Source: Streptomyces aquilus
Lineage (GTDB): Bacteria > Actinomycetota > Actinomycetes > Streptomycetales > Streptomycetaceae
Assembly (NCBI RefSeq): GCF_003955715.1
Contig: NZ_CP034463.1
Location: 558,001 to 622,000, forward strand
DNA length: 64,000 nt
Direction: 5' to 3'
Below the pieces are notes generated by a model. It saw nothing but the letters and a program-made list of their open reading frames with translations. It did no database searches and was not told where the DNA came from. The position numbers and the translations under genes are program-made. Below, piece by piece: positions 27,166 to 35,756 of this stretch (within the stretch, counting starts at the first letter, position 1; the number at the start of each line of letters is the position of its first letter).

Positions 27166-27483
27166 TCAACACCTGTCCGGGTGGATAAATCGGCCTCCAT
27201 GGCACGACGTTTCGCGGCGACAGCCACGGAGAATCGAGCCGCGCTCCAGTACCCGACCACCAGCAGCGCCCGGTCCTCCAACGAAACTCCCCACGGCCAC
27301 CCCGTGCGGACCGCATCCCCCCCGCCGCAGAAGCGCCCCCAGCTTCATCTGGTCGGCCACCCAATCCATGAACCAGCGCATGATCTCGTAGGGGATGACG
27401 TGTTCATCGTGGCTGTGGATGTGCGGCCGACCCCGGCCCTCCACCGGCACGGTGCGAGGGCGCGTTTCGACAGTGCCGGTCAT
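27166..27483 (-). CDS. small hypothetical ORF coupled to the AraC gene, probably truncated
   Basis: It starts six bases after the AraC stop, with GAAGGG in between, so translation would be coupled. The first about 50 residues look protein-like (HDEHVIPYEIMRWFMDWVADQMK). The remainder is Gly/Arg-rich and reads like non-coding sequence. I suspect the 5' part of a gene whose 3' part was lost. The family is not recognised. Confidence 0.35.
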   Translation of the reverse strand: MTGTVETRPRTVPVEGRGRPHIHSHDEHVIPYEIMRWFMDWVADQMKLGALLRRGGCGPHGVAVGSFVGGPGAAGGRVLERGSILRGCRRETSCHGGRFIHPDRC

Positions 27484-27489
27484 TGCCCT

Positions 27490-28422
27490 TCAGGCGGCTT
27501 TACGGGCGCGGAACGCGCTGGGGCTCACGCCCCGATGGCGTTTGAAGGCGGCGCTGAAGCCGAAGGCGTCTGCATAGCCGACCGACTTGGCGATCTGGGC
27601 GATCGGGGAGTCGGTGTCGGACAGGAGCGCCTCGGCCTCGGCCATACGGCATTCGGTGAGGTAGGTCAGTGGCGGACAACCCATCACCTTGGTGAAGCGT
27701 TTGGCGAACAGCGCTCGGGAGACACCGGCTTCGGTGGCGAGCGCCTCTACCGTCCATCTCCTGGAGGGCCGGGCGTGGAAGGCCTCGAGAGCGGGGGCGA
27801 GGATCGGGTCGGACAGGCTGCGATACCAGGCGGGGGCTTCCGAGCCCGCCTGCTCGAACCAGGTACGCAGCGTGCACACCAGGGCCCAGTCCAGTAGTCG
27901 GTCCATCAGAGCCTGGGAGCCGGCTGTGCGCAGGGCGGCGTCGGCGGCGGCCGTCTCCAGCCAGCCGCAGACCTCTGTGTCCTCGTTGATCACGAGCACG
28001 GGCGGCAACGCGCGGAGCAGTCGTTCATGGCGATGGCCCGAGGCGCGGTAGGCGCCCACGATCAGCGCGGTTGCCCCCTCCGGTTCGCTGCCCCAACGGA
28101 TACCGCCGAGATCTTGGACAGTGCATTCGGCATCCGCTACGAAGCACGCGATTTCGTACTCGACGCGTGGGCGGTCGAGGGGGGCCGACTGGTCCACGAG
28201 ATAGAACGTGTCGGGGCCGCGCACGATGACCGTGTCCCCGACGCCGACCGCCTGTTCGGCACCGTCGGGCAGCAGCAGGATGCCACCGCCCCGCAGCACG
28301 CTGACCATCGTGAGCGGGGCGCGGTCGACGAAGCGGATGATCCAGGGCGCCTCCAGCACGGCGTGGCATACGACCGAGCCCTCGGCCCGGATGCCACTGA
28401 GCAGCTCACTCAAGGGATCCAC
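27490..28422 (-). CDS. AraC family regulator with cupin-type sensor domain
   Basis: A 310-residue regulator. The N-terminal cupin-like domain (about 1-190) contains LRGGGILLLPDG and DTVIVRGPDTFYLVD. The C-terminal double helix-turn-helix (about 210-308) contains EAGVSRALFAKRFTKVMG and IAQIAKSVGYADAFGFSAAF. It is divergent from the NADPH oxidoreductase gene, with an inverted repeat between them, a common pairing for control of quinone- or aldehyde-responsive reductases. Confidence 0.92.
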   Translation of the reverse strand: MDPLSELLSGIRAEGSVVCHAVLEAPWIIRFVDRAPLTMVSVLRGGGILLLPDGAEQAVGVGDTVIVRGPDTFYLVDQSAPLDRPRVEYEIACFVADAECTVQDLGGIRWGSEPEGATALIVGAYRASGHRHERLLRALPPVLVINEDTEVCGWLETAAADAALRTAGSQALMDRLLDWALVCTLRTWFEQAGSEAPAWYRSLSDPILAPALEAFHARPSRRWTVEALATEAGVSRALFAKRFTKVMGCPPLTYLTECRMAEAEALLSDTDSPIAQIAKSVGYADAFGFSAAFKRHRGVSPSAFRARKAA

Positions 28423-28432
28423 GACGCCATCG

Positions 28433-28478
28433 TAGACGAACTCCTATGCAGTAGAGCGTTTCCACTATGGATCGTCTA
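28433..28478. promoter_or_regulatory. inverted repeat between AraC and oxidoreductase genes
   Basis: TAGACGA (28433-28439) and TCGTCTA (28472-28478) are exact inverted 7-mers separated by 32 bases within the 112-bp divergent region. Candidate AraC-type binding site. Confidence 0.4.
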
Positions 28479-28534
28479 ATGGATCACGGCTGTACTGGAC
28501 TGGTCGAACTGACCGAGACCAGCCAGGAGGAGAC

Positions 28535-29215
28535 GTGTCGCACCGCAGCAGCGCTGCCAGGACCGCACTTGTGGTCGTCGCACACCATCGGGCCGATTCC
28601 CTCACCGCGCACACCGCCCGCCGTACCGCCGCGCAACTCGAGGGCGCCGGATACCGCGTCGACCTGCTCGACCTGCACGCCGAAGGGTTCGACCCGCGGA
28701 TGAACGTGGCGGACCAACCGGACTGGGGCAACCGTGAGAAGACGTACTCGGACGAAGTCCAGGCCCATATGCAGCGCGTTCTCGACGCCGACGTCGTCGT
28801 CGCCGTGTTCCCCGTGTACTGGCAGAGCGTGCCCGCCCTCCTCAAGGGCTGGATCGATCGCGTGTGGAACTACGGCTTCGCCTACGGCCGCAGCAAGCCG
28901 CGCCTGGCGGGCAAGCGCGTGCTGTGGCTGGGCCTGGCCGGCGCCACCTCCGACGACCCCGTCGCCGAGGGAATGCAGGCCCTGCTGGAGACCAACCTCA
29001 GCGAGGGCATCGCCTATTACTGCGGATTCTCCTACTCCTCCGTCGCCCTGCTCCCCGACGCCGAGGAACGCCCGCAGCGCATCGATGCCGACGGCAATCT
29101 GCTGGTCGGCGACGCGGTTGCGGGAGCCGAGCGCGAGGCGCAGTACGCCGAGTTCGACCGCCGCGCCCAGAAGGCCGTGGAAGAGTTCCTTGCAGCGGAA
29201 CTGGCGGCGGCCTGA
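28535..29215 (+). CDS. NAD(P)H-dependent quinone oxidoreductase, flavodoxin-like fold
   Basis: A 226-residue flavoprotein of the KefF/YwrO/NQO type. VVVAHHRADSLTAHTAR at the N-terminus binds the FMN/FAD phosphate, VAVFPVYWQSVPALLKGWIDRV is the core signature, and ARG/YGRSKPRLAGKR follows. GTG 28535 has AGGAGG upstream. It probably reduces quinones or electrophiles in the cytoplasm. Expression is likely controlled by the divergent AraC gene. Confidence 0.9.
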   Translation: MSHRSSAARTALVVVAHHRADSLTAHTARRTAAQLEGAGYRVDLLDLHAEGFDPRMNVADQPDWGNREKTYSDEVQAHMQRVLDADVVVAVFPVYWQSVPALLKGWIDRVWNYGFAYGRSKPRLAGKRVLWLGLAGATSDDPVAEGMQALLETNLSEGIAYYCGFSYSSVALLPDAEERPQRIDADGNLLVGDAVAGAEREAQYAEFDRRAQKAVEEFLAAELAAA

Positions 29216-29343
29216 GGCTTGTAGCCACCCAGCCACCTGGCCACCTGGACTGATGTACGACGTCCACGAACCGGTACAACGTCCGCCGGCCGCAGTCGCG
29301 GCAGCATCACCCCGTGCTGGTTCCGAGCGCGCCGGGAAGCGTT

Positions 29344-29685
29344 TCAGTGGCGTCGATCCTGGCCTGTTGAGGCGATGAGATCGAGCAGGCCGGGGAAACG
29401 TCGGTTGAGGTCGTCGATCCGAAGGCGGCTGCGCCGCTCCAGTCCGTACTGCCTCTGGTGAATCACACCGGCTTCGCGGAGGACCTTGAAGTGGTGAGTG
29501 AGGCTGGACTTCGGGCGGTCGAAGCCGAACCAGCCGCAGGGGTGGTCGAACTCATCGGAGTCCAGCAGGAGTTTGCGCGCCACGGACATGCGCAGCGGGT
29601 CGGCGAGCGCACCCAACACGACCTCGAGCCGTAGCGCATCAACGGGCGGCTCCGGCAGGAGCGGCGGCCTCTCGGACTCGGTCAC
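29344..29685 (-). CDS. ArsR-type winged-helix regulator
   Basis: A 113-residue protein if started at GTG 29685. ALADPLRMSVARKLL, then FDRPKSSLTHHFKVLREAGVIHQRQYG, is the ArsR/HTH_20 recognition region. No metal-binding Cys pair is evident in the recognition helix. An upstream ATG (29817) would add 44 residues that do not look conserved. Divergent from the sensor kinase gene. The target is unknown. Confidence 0.82.
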   Translation of the reverse strand: MTESERPPLLPEPPVDALRLEVVLGALADPLRMSVARKLLLDSDEFDHPCGWFGFDRPKSSLTHHFKVLREAGVIHQRQYGLERRSRLRIDDLNRRFPGLLDLIASTGQDRRH

Positions 29686-29875
29686 GGCGTCAGGTTCAAG
29701 TCGACGGTGATCTTGATCGATTGCGGTCAGGCCGACAGACGGATGACCGCGTTGATCGGGATGCCGTCGAGTACGACCACAGGTGTACTGCCCGACGGCG
29801 TACAACGGGCGATGCACGCGGTGAACACGACTGTGGGCTGACGAATCAGCCCCTGCTCATCAGTAGCCTGAGGGC

Positions 29876-31141
29876 GTGTCCGGCACCGCTCCAGCGCGGC
29901 AGGTTCAGCGATTTCTCACCAGGCGACCGCAGCCCCTGGTGCTCCTCGACGTTGCGCTCGCCGCCCTGCTGTGCGTCGGTCTGCTCTGGGCCGACGCCCG
30001 TAGCGGCGCCCGCCACGCCGCCGACGACGAGGCCGCGCTGCGGACCGCGGGCATAGTCCTCGCCGCTCTCGCCGTTGCCGCCCGACGGTTTTGCCCGCGC
30101 TTGTCGTTCGCCGTGGCCTCGCTGTGTGCCTTCATGGTCGCCGCGCTCGGCGGCGCACCGCAGGTGTCGGTCTGCGTCGCCCTCACCGCCTACACCACCG
30201 CGAAGTCGGCGGAATACGTGTTCTGGTGGGTTCCCCCCGGTGTCGCCGGCGTGCTGATGGCCGCCGGGGTCGGCATCGGGCGGGTCAACTCGAGCTGGCT
30301 GGCCGTGCTCGTCGCCAACGTCGCGATCATCTGTGTCGGCTGGTTCGCCGGCCTTGCCGTCCGGGAGCGCCGGGACAGGATCATCGCCGCTGCCGAGCAA
30401 GAGGCCGAACGCGAACGGCAGCACGCCGCCCGGATCCGTCAGGCCGCCATCGACGAGCGGCTGGTCATCGCCCGCGAACTGCACGACATCGTCGCGCACT
30501 CGATGAGCCTCATCGCGGTGCGCGCCGGGGTCGCGCGCATGGTCATGAACAGCGATCCGGCCCAGGTGGTGGAGACCCTCCGCATCGTCGAGACCACCAC
30601 CCGCCAGGCCCTCCACGAGATGCGGTTGCTCGTCGAGGTACTGCGCCACGAGCACGCTGTCGACCCTGCGCTCACTCCCACCCCCGGGCTGGCCGACGCG
30701 GCCGCGCTGGCCGGCCAGATCCGCAGTGCCGGCGTCGACCTGAGCCTCGACATCCGCGGTACGGCCCGCCCGCTCCCCGCCGCGGTGGACCTGTCGGCGT
30801 ATCGCATCGCCCAGGAGGCCCTCACCAACGTCGTACGCCATGCCGGGCCGACCCAGGCCACTCTCCGCGTCGAGTACCGCACCGAGGAGGTGGTCGTCGA
30901 CATCACCGACAGCGGTCCTTCCGAGCCGCACCGCCGCAAGAGCCCCGTCTTCCGCTCCGCCACCGAGCCTGTCACCACGCCTCGGACCTGGCCGATGACC
31001 GGAGTCGGGTCCTCACCGAGGAGCGAGGGGCTTGACGCCGATGCCCTCCGGTCCGAACTCCACCGCCATCAACGTTCCACCATCAGCCGAGGTAGTGCGC
31101 GCGCCCCTCGTCGTCGAGTTCGAAGGGGCCCTCCGGGATGA
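29876..31141 (+). CDS. NarL-class sensor histidine kinase, catalytic domain truncated
   Basis: Four to five membrane helices (about 20-165), a coiled stretch, then the HisKA_3 box with phospho-acceptor His203 in ARELHDIVAHSMS. The HATPase domain begins normally (YRIAQEALTNVVRHA, then VVVDITDSGPS near 340). The frame then runs into Arg/Ser/Pro-rich sequence without the G2 glycine box, and no response regulator gene follows. The 3' end overlaps the convergent VOC gene by 59 bp. The expected C-terminus and partner seem to have been deleted, so kinase activity is doubtful. Confidence 0.85.
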   Translation: MSGTAPARQVQRFLTRRPQPLVLLDVALAALLCVGLLWADARSGARHAADDEAALRTAGIVLAALAVAARRFCPRLSFAVASLCAFMVAALGGAPQVSVCVALTAYTTAKSAEYVFWWVPPGVAGVLMAAGVGIGRVNSSWLAVLVANVAIICVGWFAGLAVRERRDRIIAAAEQEAERERQHAARIRQAAIDERLVIARELHDIVAHSMSLIAVRAGVARMVMNSDPAQVVETLRIVETTTRQALHEMRLLVEVLRHEHAVDPALTPTPGLADAAALAGQIRSAGVDLSLDIRGTARPLPAAVDLSAYRIAQEALTNVVRHAGPTQATLRVEYRTEEVVVDITDSGPSEPHRRKSPVFRSATEPVTTPRTWPMTGVGSSPRSEGLDADALRSELHRHQRSTISRGSARAPRRRVRRGPPG

Positions 31142-31472
31142 CGCAGAACTCATTGCCCTCGGGGTCCGCCATCACCAGGAACCCGCCGTCCGCGTACTGC
31201 TCCAGCCTGCGCCCGCCGAGGGTCTCGATCCGTTGCTGCTCGGCGGCGGGATCGGGAGAGGTGACGTCGAAGTGCATCCGGTTCTTGCCCGACTTGGGTT
31301 CGGCAGTCCGCTGAAAGCCCAGTCCCAGCTCGTTCTCCCGCCGCAGCCACACATAGGGGCCCGTGCGGCCCACGACCGGCCGACCGAGCAGCTCGGACCA
31401 GAAAGCAGCGAGCCGTTCGGGGTCCGCGGCGTCGACGATGAGGGCATTGATCTGCATGGATGAGTCCGCCAT
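31083..31472 (-). CDS. VOC family (glyoxalase-like) protein
   Basis: A 129-residue two-module VOC protein. ALIVDAADPERLAAFWSELLG opens it, MHFDVTSPDP starts the second module, and VMADPEGNEFCVI closes it. Of the Glyoxalase_6 type; many members have no assigned activity. Its 3' end overlaps the truncated kinase gene on the other strand. Confidence 0.9.
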   Translation of the reverse strand: MADSSMQINALIVDAADPERLAAFWSELLGRPVVGRTGPYVWLRRENELGLGFQRTAEPKSGKNRMHFDVTSPDPAAEQQRIETLGGRRLEQYADGGFLVMADPEGNEFCVIPEGPFELDDEGRAHYLG

Positions 31473-31526
31473 GCCTCGATCCTCTCAAACGCGGATTCAG
31501 CGGCGGCCGCGGACGCGAACTCCCCG

Positions 31527-32639
31527 TCAGGTGCGCCCGGGATCCTCGCCGCCCCTCAGCTGAGAGCCGTAGAACGCCAGATGGCTTTCCGCGGCGGTGG
31601 TCCAGGTGTGGCGGGCGGCGAGTCGGCGACCCCTCTCCCGGCGCGCGGAGGTGTCGTCCGTGAGCGCGGCGCCGAGTTCTGCGGCGAGGTCCTGGTGGGT
31701 GGTCGCGAAACGGGCCGCGCTGTCGAACACCTCGCGCAGGACGGGCAGATCGCGTACGACCAGCGGAACTCCCGCGGCGAGTGCCTCCATTGCGGCCAGT
31801 CCGAAGCCCTCCTTGACGGAGGGGAAGGCGAAAGCTGAGGCGGCGGCCACCAGGGGCGGCAGCTCGTCCTCGGCGACCTGGCCCAACACGACCGGTTCGA
31901 CGCTCAGTTCGGCTGCGCGTGCCTCCCAGCGCGCTCGGTAGTCGCGGTAGTCGAAGAGGGTCTCGCCGCCCGCGATCACCAACCGTACGTCCGGGTGTGC
32001 GGAGCGCAGGAGGGCGTACGCCTCCAGCAGGTCCAGCGAACCCTTGCGGGGTTCGATGCCGCCGACGGTGAGGACGTAACGGCCCAGACGGGCCCGCCAG
32101 TTGGCGCGGGCGGCCGGATCGGTGGTGGCGAAGCGGTCGTAGGCCACTCCGTTGGGGATGACCGCCGCCTTGAGGCCCCAGCCGTCGGCCAGTTCCGTGG
32201 CGACGGCCGCCGACACGCAGATGTGCGCGTACGGCTCGACGATGGCCCGCTCGTGGCAGGCGGCCAGTTCGGGGGTGGTGAAGTGGTCGATGTGGTGGAC
32301 CGTGCGGACGCAGCGGCCACCGACCGCGTTGGCGCTGATGCAGTCCTGGGCGTGGACGATGTCGTACGCCGCCGCGAAGGGCTCGAAAGCCGTACCCAGG
32401 ACGGCGATGGAGCGCAGGATTCGTTCGCCGACCGACTCCTCGGGCGGGCTGTCCGGGAACGGCACGATCCGCAGCCGTACGGCGGGGTCGACCGGCCGGA
32501 AGAATCCCGCGTCGCCGCCGCGGCCCAGCGTCCACACCGTGACGTCCTGCCCGGCCGCGGCAAGCGCCTCGGCGAGGGCGAGGGTGTGGACGACGCCGCC
32601 GCGCGGCTTGGTGGAGTAGCTCAGCAGAGCGATCTTCAC
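31527..32639 (-). CDS. GT4 glycosyltransferase, MSMEG_0565 family
   Basis: A 370-residue GT-B enzyme, last gene of the Nit1C-type operon. The N-terminus MKIALLSYSTKPRGGVVHTLAL is diagnostic for the MSMEG_0565 family. The donor site shows GGIEPRKGSLDLLEAY and, downstream, FPSVKEGFGLAAMEALAAG with the EX7E motif. GTG 32639 overlaps the preceding stop (GTGA). Its presence suggests that the pathway makes a glycosylated product, but donor and acceptor are unknown. Confidence 0.92.
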   Translation of the reverse strand: MKIALLSYSTKPRGGVVHTLALAEALAAAGQDVTVWTLGRGGDAGFFRPVDPAVRLRIVPFPDSPPEESVGERILRSIAVLGTAFEPFAAAYDIVHAQDCISANAVGGRCVRTVHHIDHFTTPELAACHERAIVEPYAHICVSAAVATELADGWGLKAAVIPNGVAYDRFATTDPAARANWRARLGRYVLTVGGIEPRKGSLDLLEAYALLRSAHPDVRLVIAGGETLFDYRDYRARWEARAAELSVEPVVLGQVAEDELPPLVAAASAFAFPSVKEGFGLAAMEALAAGVPLVVRDLPVLREVFDSAARFATTHQDLAAELGAALTDDTSARRERGRRLAARHTWTTAAESHLAFYGSQLRGGEDPGRT

Positions 32640-33472
32640 GACGGGTTCTCCCGGTAGGCGTCGGGCCGGCGTTCGTCGAGGTGGCGCAGGATGCGGCGGG
32701 CGCGGTCGATCTCCTCGGCGACGTCGATCTCGGCGACCGCCAGGCCGGCCTTGGACCAGGTGCGGGCGAGGATGTCACCGCCGGGACCGACCACCTTGGA
32801 CTGACCGAGGAACCGCATGCCGCCCATGGCACCGGTCTGGTTGGAGGAGGCGAGGACGACCTGGTTCTCGGCGGCGCGGGCCTGGTCGTACAGGTCGAAG
32901 AGCTTGGCCTGCCGGTCCTGGGCCATGCGCGGGGCGCGGTTGGTGAGGGACGTGGGCCAGGCGGAGAGGCAGGCGAGGATCTCGGCGCCGTCCAGGGCCA
33001 GCGAGCGGGCCGACTCGGGGAACGTCTTGTCGTAGTCGATGAGCATGCCGACGCGGCCCACGGGGGTGTCGAAGGCGTCGAAGCGGTCACCGGGCGCGTA
33101 GGCGGCGACCTCACCGGCCGGCAGGTGGACCTTGCGGTGGCGGCCGAGGACACCGTCGCCGCTGACGCAGACCGCGGCGTTGTAGCGCTCGTCGCCGCCG
33201 TCCTCGCAGTAGCCGAGGCAGACCACCATCTCGGCGGCCAGGCGGGCGACTTGGAGGATCAGCGGGTCGTCCGGCTTCAGGGCCGGCGGCAGGGCGTCCG
33301 GGTCGGGGTGGCGCAGGTCGGCGAGGTAGCCGCCGAGCGCGGCGTCGGGCAGGACCAGCAGACCGGCGCCGGAGGCGCGCGCGTCGTCGATGAGCTTGGC
33401 GATGCGGGCCAGGTCGAACTCCAGGTCGCGGCCGAAGTGGGCGGCCGCGGCCGCGATCCGGATCGTGCTCAT
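32636..33472 (-). CDS. nitrilase-superfamily paralog with catalytic residues lost (pseudo-nitrilase)
   Basis: A 278-residue homolog of the adjacent nitrilase, collinear with it along its whole length. Of the Glu-Lys-Cys triad only Lys114 (HRKVHLP) remains. The Glu position is Asp43 (LVLPDAALGGYL) and the nucleophile Cys is Asp146 (VGMLIDYDKTFPE). The auxiliary Glu121 is kept. Everything around the site is conserved, so this is not simple decay. Starts with ATGA overlap on the nitrilase stop and ends in GTGA overlap with the glycosyltransferase. Likely a non-catalytic partner of the active paralog, or an enzyme with changed chemistry. Both are inference. Confidence 0.9.
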   Translation of the reverse strand: MSTIRIAAAAAHFGRDLEFDLARIAKLIDDARASGAGLLVLPDAALGGYLADLRHPDPDALPPALKPDDPLILQVARLAAEMVVCLGYCEDGGDERYNAAVCVSGDGVLGRHRKVHLPAGEVAAYAPGDRFDAFDTPVGRVGMLIDYDKTFPESARSLALDGAEILACLSAWPTSLTNRAPRMAQDRQAKLFDLYDQARAAENQVVLASSNQTGAMGGMRFLGQSKVVGPGGDILARTWSKAGLAVAEIDVAEEIDRARRILRHLDERRPDAYRENPS

Positions 33473-34320
33473 GCGCTGACTGCTCCCGTGGGTATGTCGT
33501 AGGTCTCGGGCCGCCGGTCGCGCAGGTGTCCCATCGACCGGCGGGCGGTCTCCAGTGCCTGTGCGACGTCCAGTTCGGCGACGGCGACGCCGGCGGCGAC
33601 GCCCGTGTCGGCGAGGATCTCGCCGCCGGGGTCGACGACCTTGGCGCTGCCGACGAAGCGTAGCGACCCGAACGTGCCCGCCTGGTTGGCCGACAGCCAC
33701 ACGATCTGGTTCTCCAGCGCGCGGGCCCGGTCGAACAGGTCGAAGCGGCGTTTCCAGCGGTCCTCTTCGAGGCTGGCGGCCGCGTTCGTCCGGGATCCGG
33801 GCCAGGCGGAGACACAGACGCCGATCTCGGCGCCGTCGAGGGCGAGCGCGCGGGCGGACTCCGGGAAGGCCTTGTCGTAGCAGATCATCATGCCGATCCG
33901 CCCGACCGGGGTGTCGAAGGCGTGGAAGCGGTCCCCGGAGGCGTAGCTGGCGTCCTCGCTGAGGGGCTGGTGGACCTTGCGGTGGTTGCCGAGGACGCCG
34001 TCGCCGGTGACGCAGACGACGCTGTTGTAGCGGGCTTCCCCGGCCGCTTCGCAGTAGCCGGCGACGACCGTCATCTCCCCTGCCAGGGAGGCCAGTCGGC
34101 GGATCTCGGGGCCGTCGAGGGCCAGCGCGGGCGGGCCCTCGTCGAGTTCGGTGGAATCGTCGAGGCTGAGCAGATACCCGCCGAGGCACGCCTCGGGCAG
34201 CGCCAGCAGGCGGACGCCCTCCTCCCGGGCTTCCTTGATCAGCCGTTCGGCGATCTGGAAGTCCTCCTCCAGGTCGCGGCCGAACTCGGCGGCGACGGCG
34301 GCCATGCGCAGGGTGGTCAT
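33469..34320 (-). CDS. nitrilase, Nit1/Sll0784 type
   Basis: A 283-residue carbon-nitrogen hydrolase with a complete triad: Glu43 (ALPEACLGGYL), Lys115 (NHRKVHQP) and Cys147 (IGMMICYDKAFPE). Of the Nit1 class found in Nit1C clusters, which in Pseudomonas are linked to growth on cyanide and nitriles (established for that genus). ATG 34320 overlaps the upstream stop as ATGA. It is followed directly by a paralog with an altered active site. The physiological nitrile in this organism is unknown. Confidence 0.94.
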   Translation of the reverse strand: MTTLRMAAVAAEFGRDLEEDFQIAERLIKEAREEGVRLLALPEACLGGYLLSLDDSTELDEGPPALALDGPEIRRLASLAGEMTVVAGYCEAAGEARYNSVVCVTGDGVLGNHRKVHQPLSEDASYASGDRFHAFDTPVGRIGMMICYDKAFPESARALALDGAEIGVCVSAWPGSRTNAAASLEEDRWKRRFDLFDRARALENQIVWLSANQAGTFGSLRFVGSAKVVDPGGEILADTGVAAGVAVAELDVAQALETARRSMGHLRDRRPETYDIPTGAVSA

Positions 34321-35756
34321 GCTGTCCCCATCCCGGTCACGGTGGACATGACCGCTTCGGTGATCTCTCCGTCGGGCCAGCGCAGCCCGACGCCTTCTCC
34401 TTCGGTGAGCTCCCCGCACACCGCGCCCGTGGCGGGTCCGGCGGGCAGGGGCGGTGCGCCCGGTTCGTCGGCCGTGAGCATGGCGAAGCCCGGGAAACAG
34501 GTGAACCAGTCCCCCACCGTCGCCGCTCCCGGCCGGGGCACGGCGGCCACGTCGAGCACCGCGCGGCAGCCGCTCGCCTCGGTGAGCATGCCGAGGGTGC
34601 CGGCGATGCCCGCCATGGACACGTCCTTGGCGGCGGCGGGCCGCGCGGCGGCCACCGCGCCGGTCATGGTGCGCAGTTCGTCGCTACGGCGGTGGCTGGT
34701 CGAGTCCCATTGGCGGCCCCGGTAGCCCGGGCGCCAGTTCCCGCCGAGGTCGGCGGTGAGGCGTACGGCGTGCCCGGGGCGGCCGCCGCCACCGGGCACC
34801 GGCCGGTCCGTGCGGCCGAGCGCGGTCACCGACAGCGCGGCCGGCACGCCGAGCTGGGTGTGGCCGCCGAGCACCGGAATGTCGTACGCCTGTGCCGCCC
34901 GGGTCAGTCCGGCCAGGATCCGGGCGGCGTGCGCGGCGTCGCGGGCGCCGACCGCGTCCAGCAGCCCGAGCGGTGCGGCGCCCATCGCCGCGAGGTCGTT
35001 GACATTCACGAGGACCGCGCACCAGCCCGCCCAGTCGGGGTCCCGTTCGACCATGGACGGCACGATCGCGTCGCACGCCGCGATCAGGTCGGTGCCGGGG
35101 ACGGGGGCGCCGTCGTCACCGACGAAGCCCTGGGGTGGGGCCAGCGCGGTGAGGAGTGGTCCGAGGGGGGACTTCGTGGCCGCCGCGAGGGCGGCGACGC
35201 GGCCGATCGGCCAGCGCATCAGGACGTGCGGCACGCCCGCCACCGTCGTGTTCCGCACCCGCTGCCAGCCAAGGCGCCGGAACAGCACCTCGTTGCGCGC
35301 CTGGACGGTCGCGTCGAACCGCAGCACGCCCTCCGCCTCGGCGCGGGCGCAGGCGGCCCGGACGAGCGCGGCGCCGATGCCGTGCGGGCCGCGGGCCCGG
35401 CGGGCGACGACCAGACGCCCGCCCTGCCACCAGCCGAGGTCGGGGCCGTCGTCGACCGGGCACAGGCGCACACCGCCCACCACGGTGCCCTCCGGGTCCT
35501 TCGCGACCAGGACGACGGTCCGGGGGTCGGTGTCGTGGTCGTCCAGGTCGTGATGGGCGAAGAGCCCCTGCTCCTGGACGAAGGCGGCGCGGCGCAGCTC
35601 CCGGTAGGCGGCCATGTCCGCCGTGCCCTCCGCCTCCTCGATGCGGAAGGCGGGCCGGCGGGCGAGCGTGCTGCGGTCGCCCAGCAGGGCCAGGATGTCC
35701 TGCGGATCGTCCACGGTCGGCAGCGCGACGGAGCCGTCGAGGTTCACGGCGCTCAC
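34317..35756 (-). CDS. GNAT acetyltransferase-AIR synthase fusion, MSMEG_0567/Sll0787 family
   Basis: A 479-residue two-domain protein. The GNAT part spans about 30-165 (LRRAAFVQEQGLF, then RRARGPHGIGAALVRAA for the CoA loop). From about 185 a PurM/AIR-synthase-like ATP-binding domain follows (VNVNDLAAMGAAPLGLLDAV, PVLGGHTQLGVP, AKDVSMAGIAGTLGML). In some Nit1C clusters these are two genes, here one. GTG 35756 overlaps the radical SAM stop (GTGA). The reactions are not established; ATP-dependent ring closure or phosphoryl transfer is plausible from the fold. Confidence 0.92.
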   Translation of the reverse strand: MSAVNLDGSVALPTVDDPQDILALLGDRSTLARRPAFRIEEAEGTADMAAYRELRRAAFVQEQGLFAHHDLDDHDTDPRTVVLVAKDPEGTVVGGVRLCPVDDGPDLGWWQGGRLVVARRARGPHGIGAALVRAACARAEAEGVLRFDATVQARNEVLFRRLGWQRVRNTTVAGVPHVLMRWPIGRVAALAAATKSPLGPLLTALAPPQGFVGDDGAPVPGTDLIAACDAIVPSMVERDPDWAGWCAVLVNVNDLAAMGAAPLGLLDAVGARDAAHAARILAGLTRAAQAYDIPVLGGHTQLGVPAALSVTALGRTDRPVPGGGGRPGHAVRLTADLGGNWRPGYRGRQWDSTSHRRSDELRTMTGAVAAARPAAAKDVSMAGIAGTLGMLTEASGCRAVLDVAAVPRPGAATVGDWFTCFPGFAMLTADEPGAPPLPAGPATGAVCGELTEGEGVGLRWPDGEITEAVMSTVTGMGTA

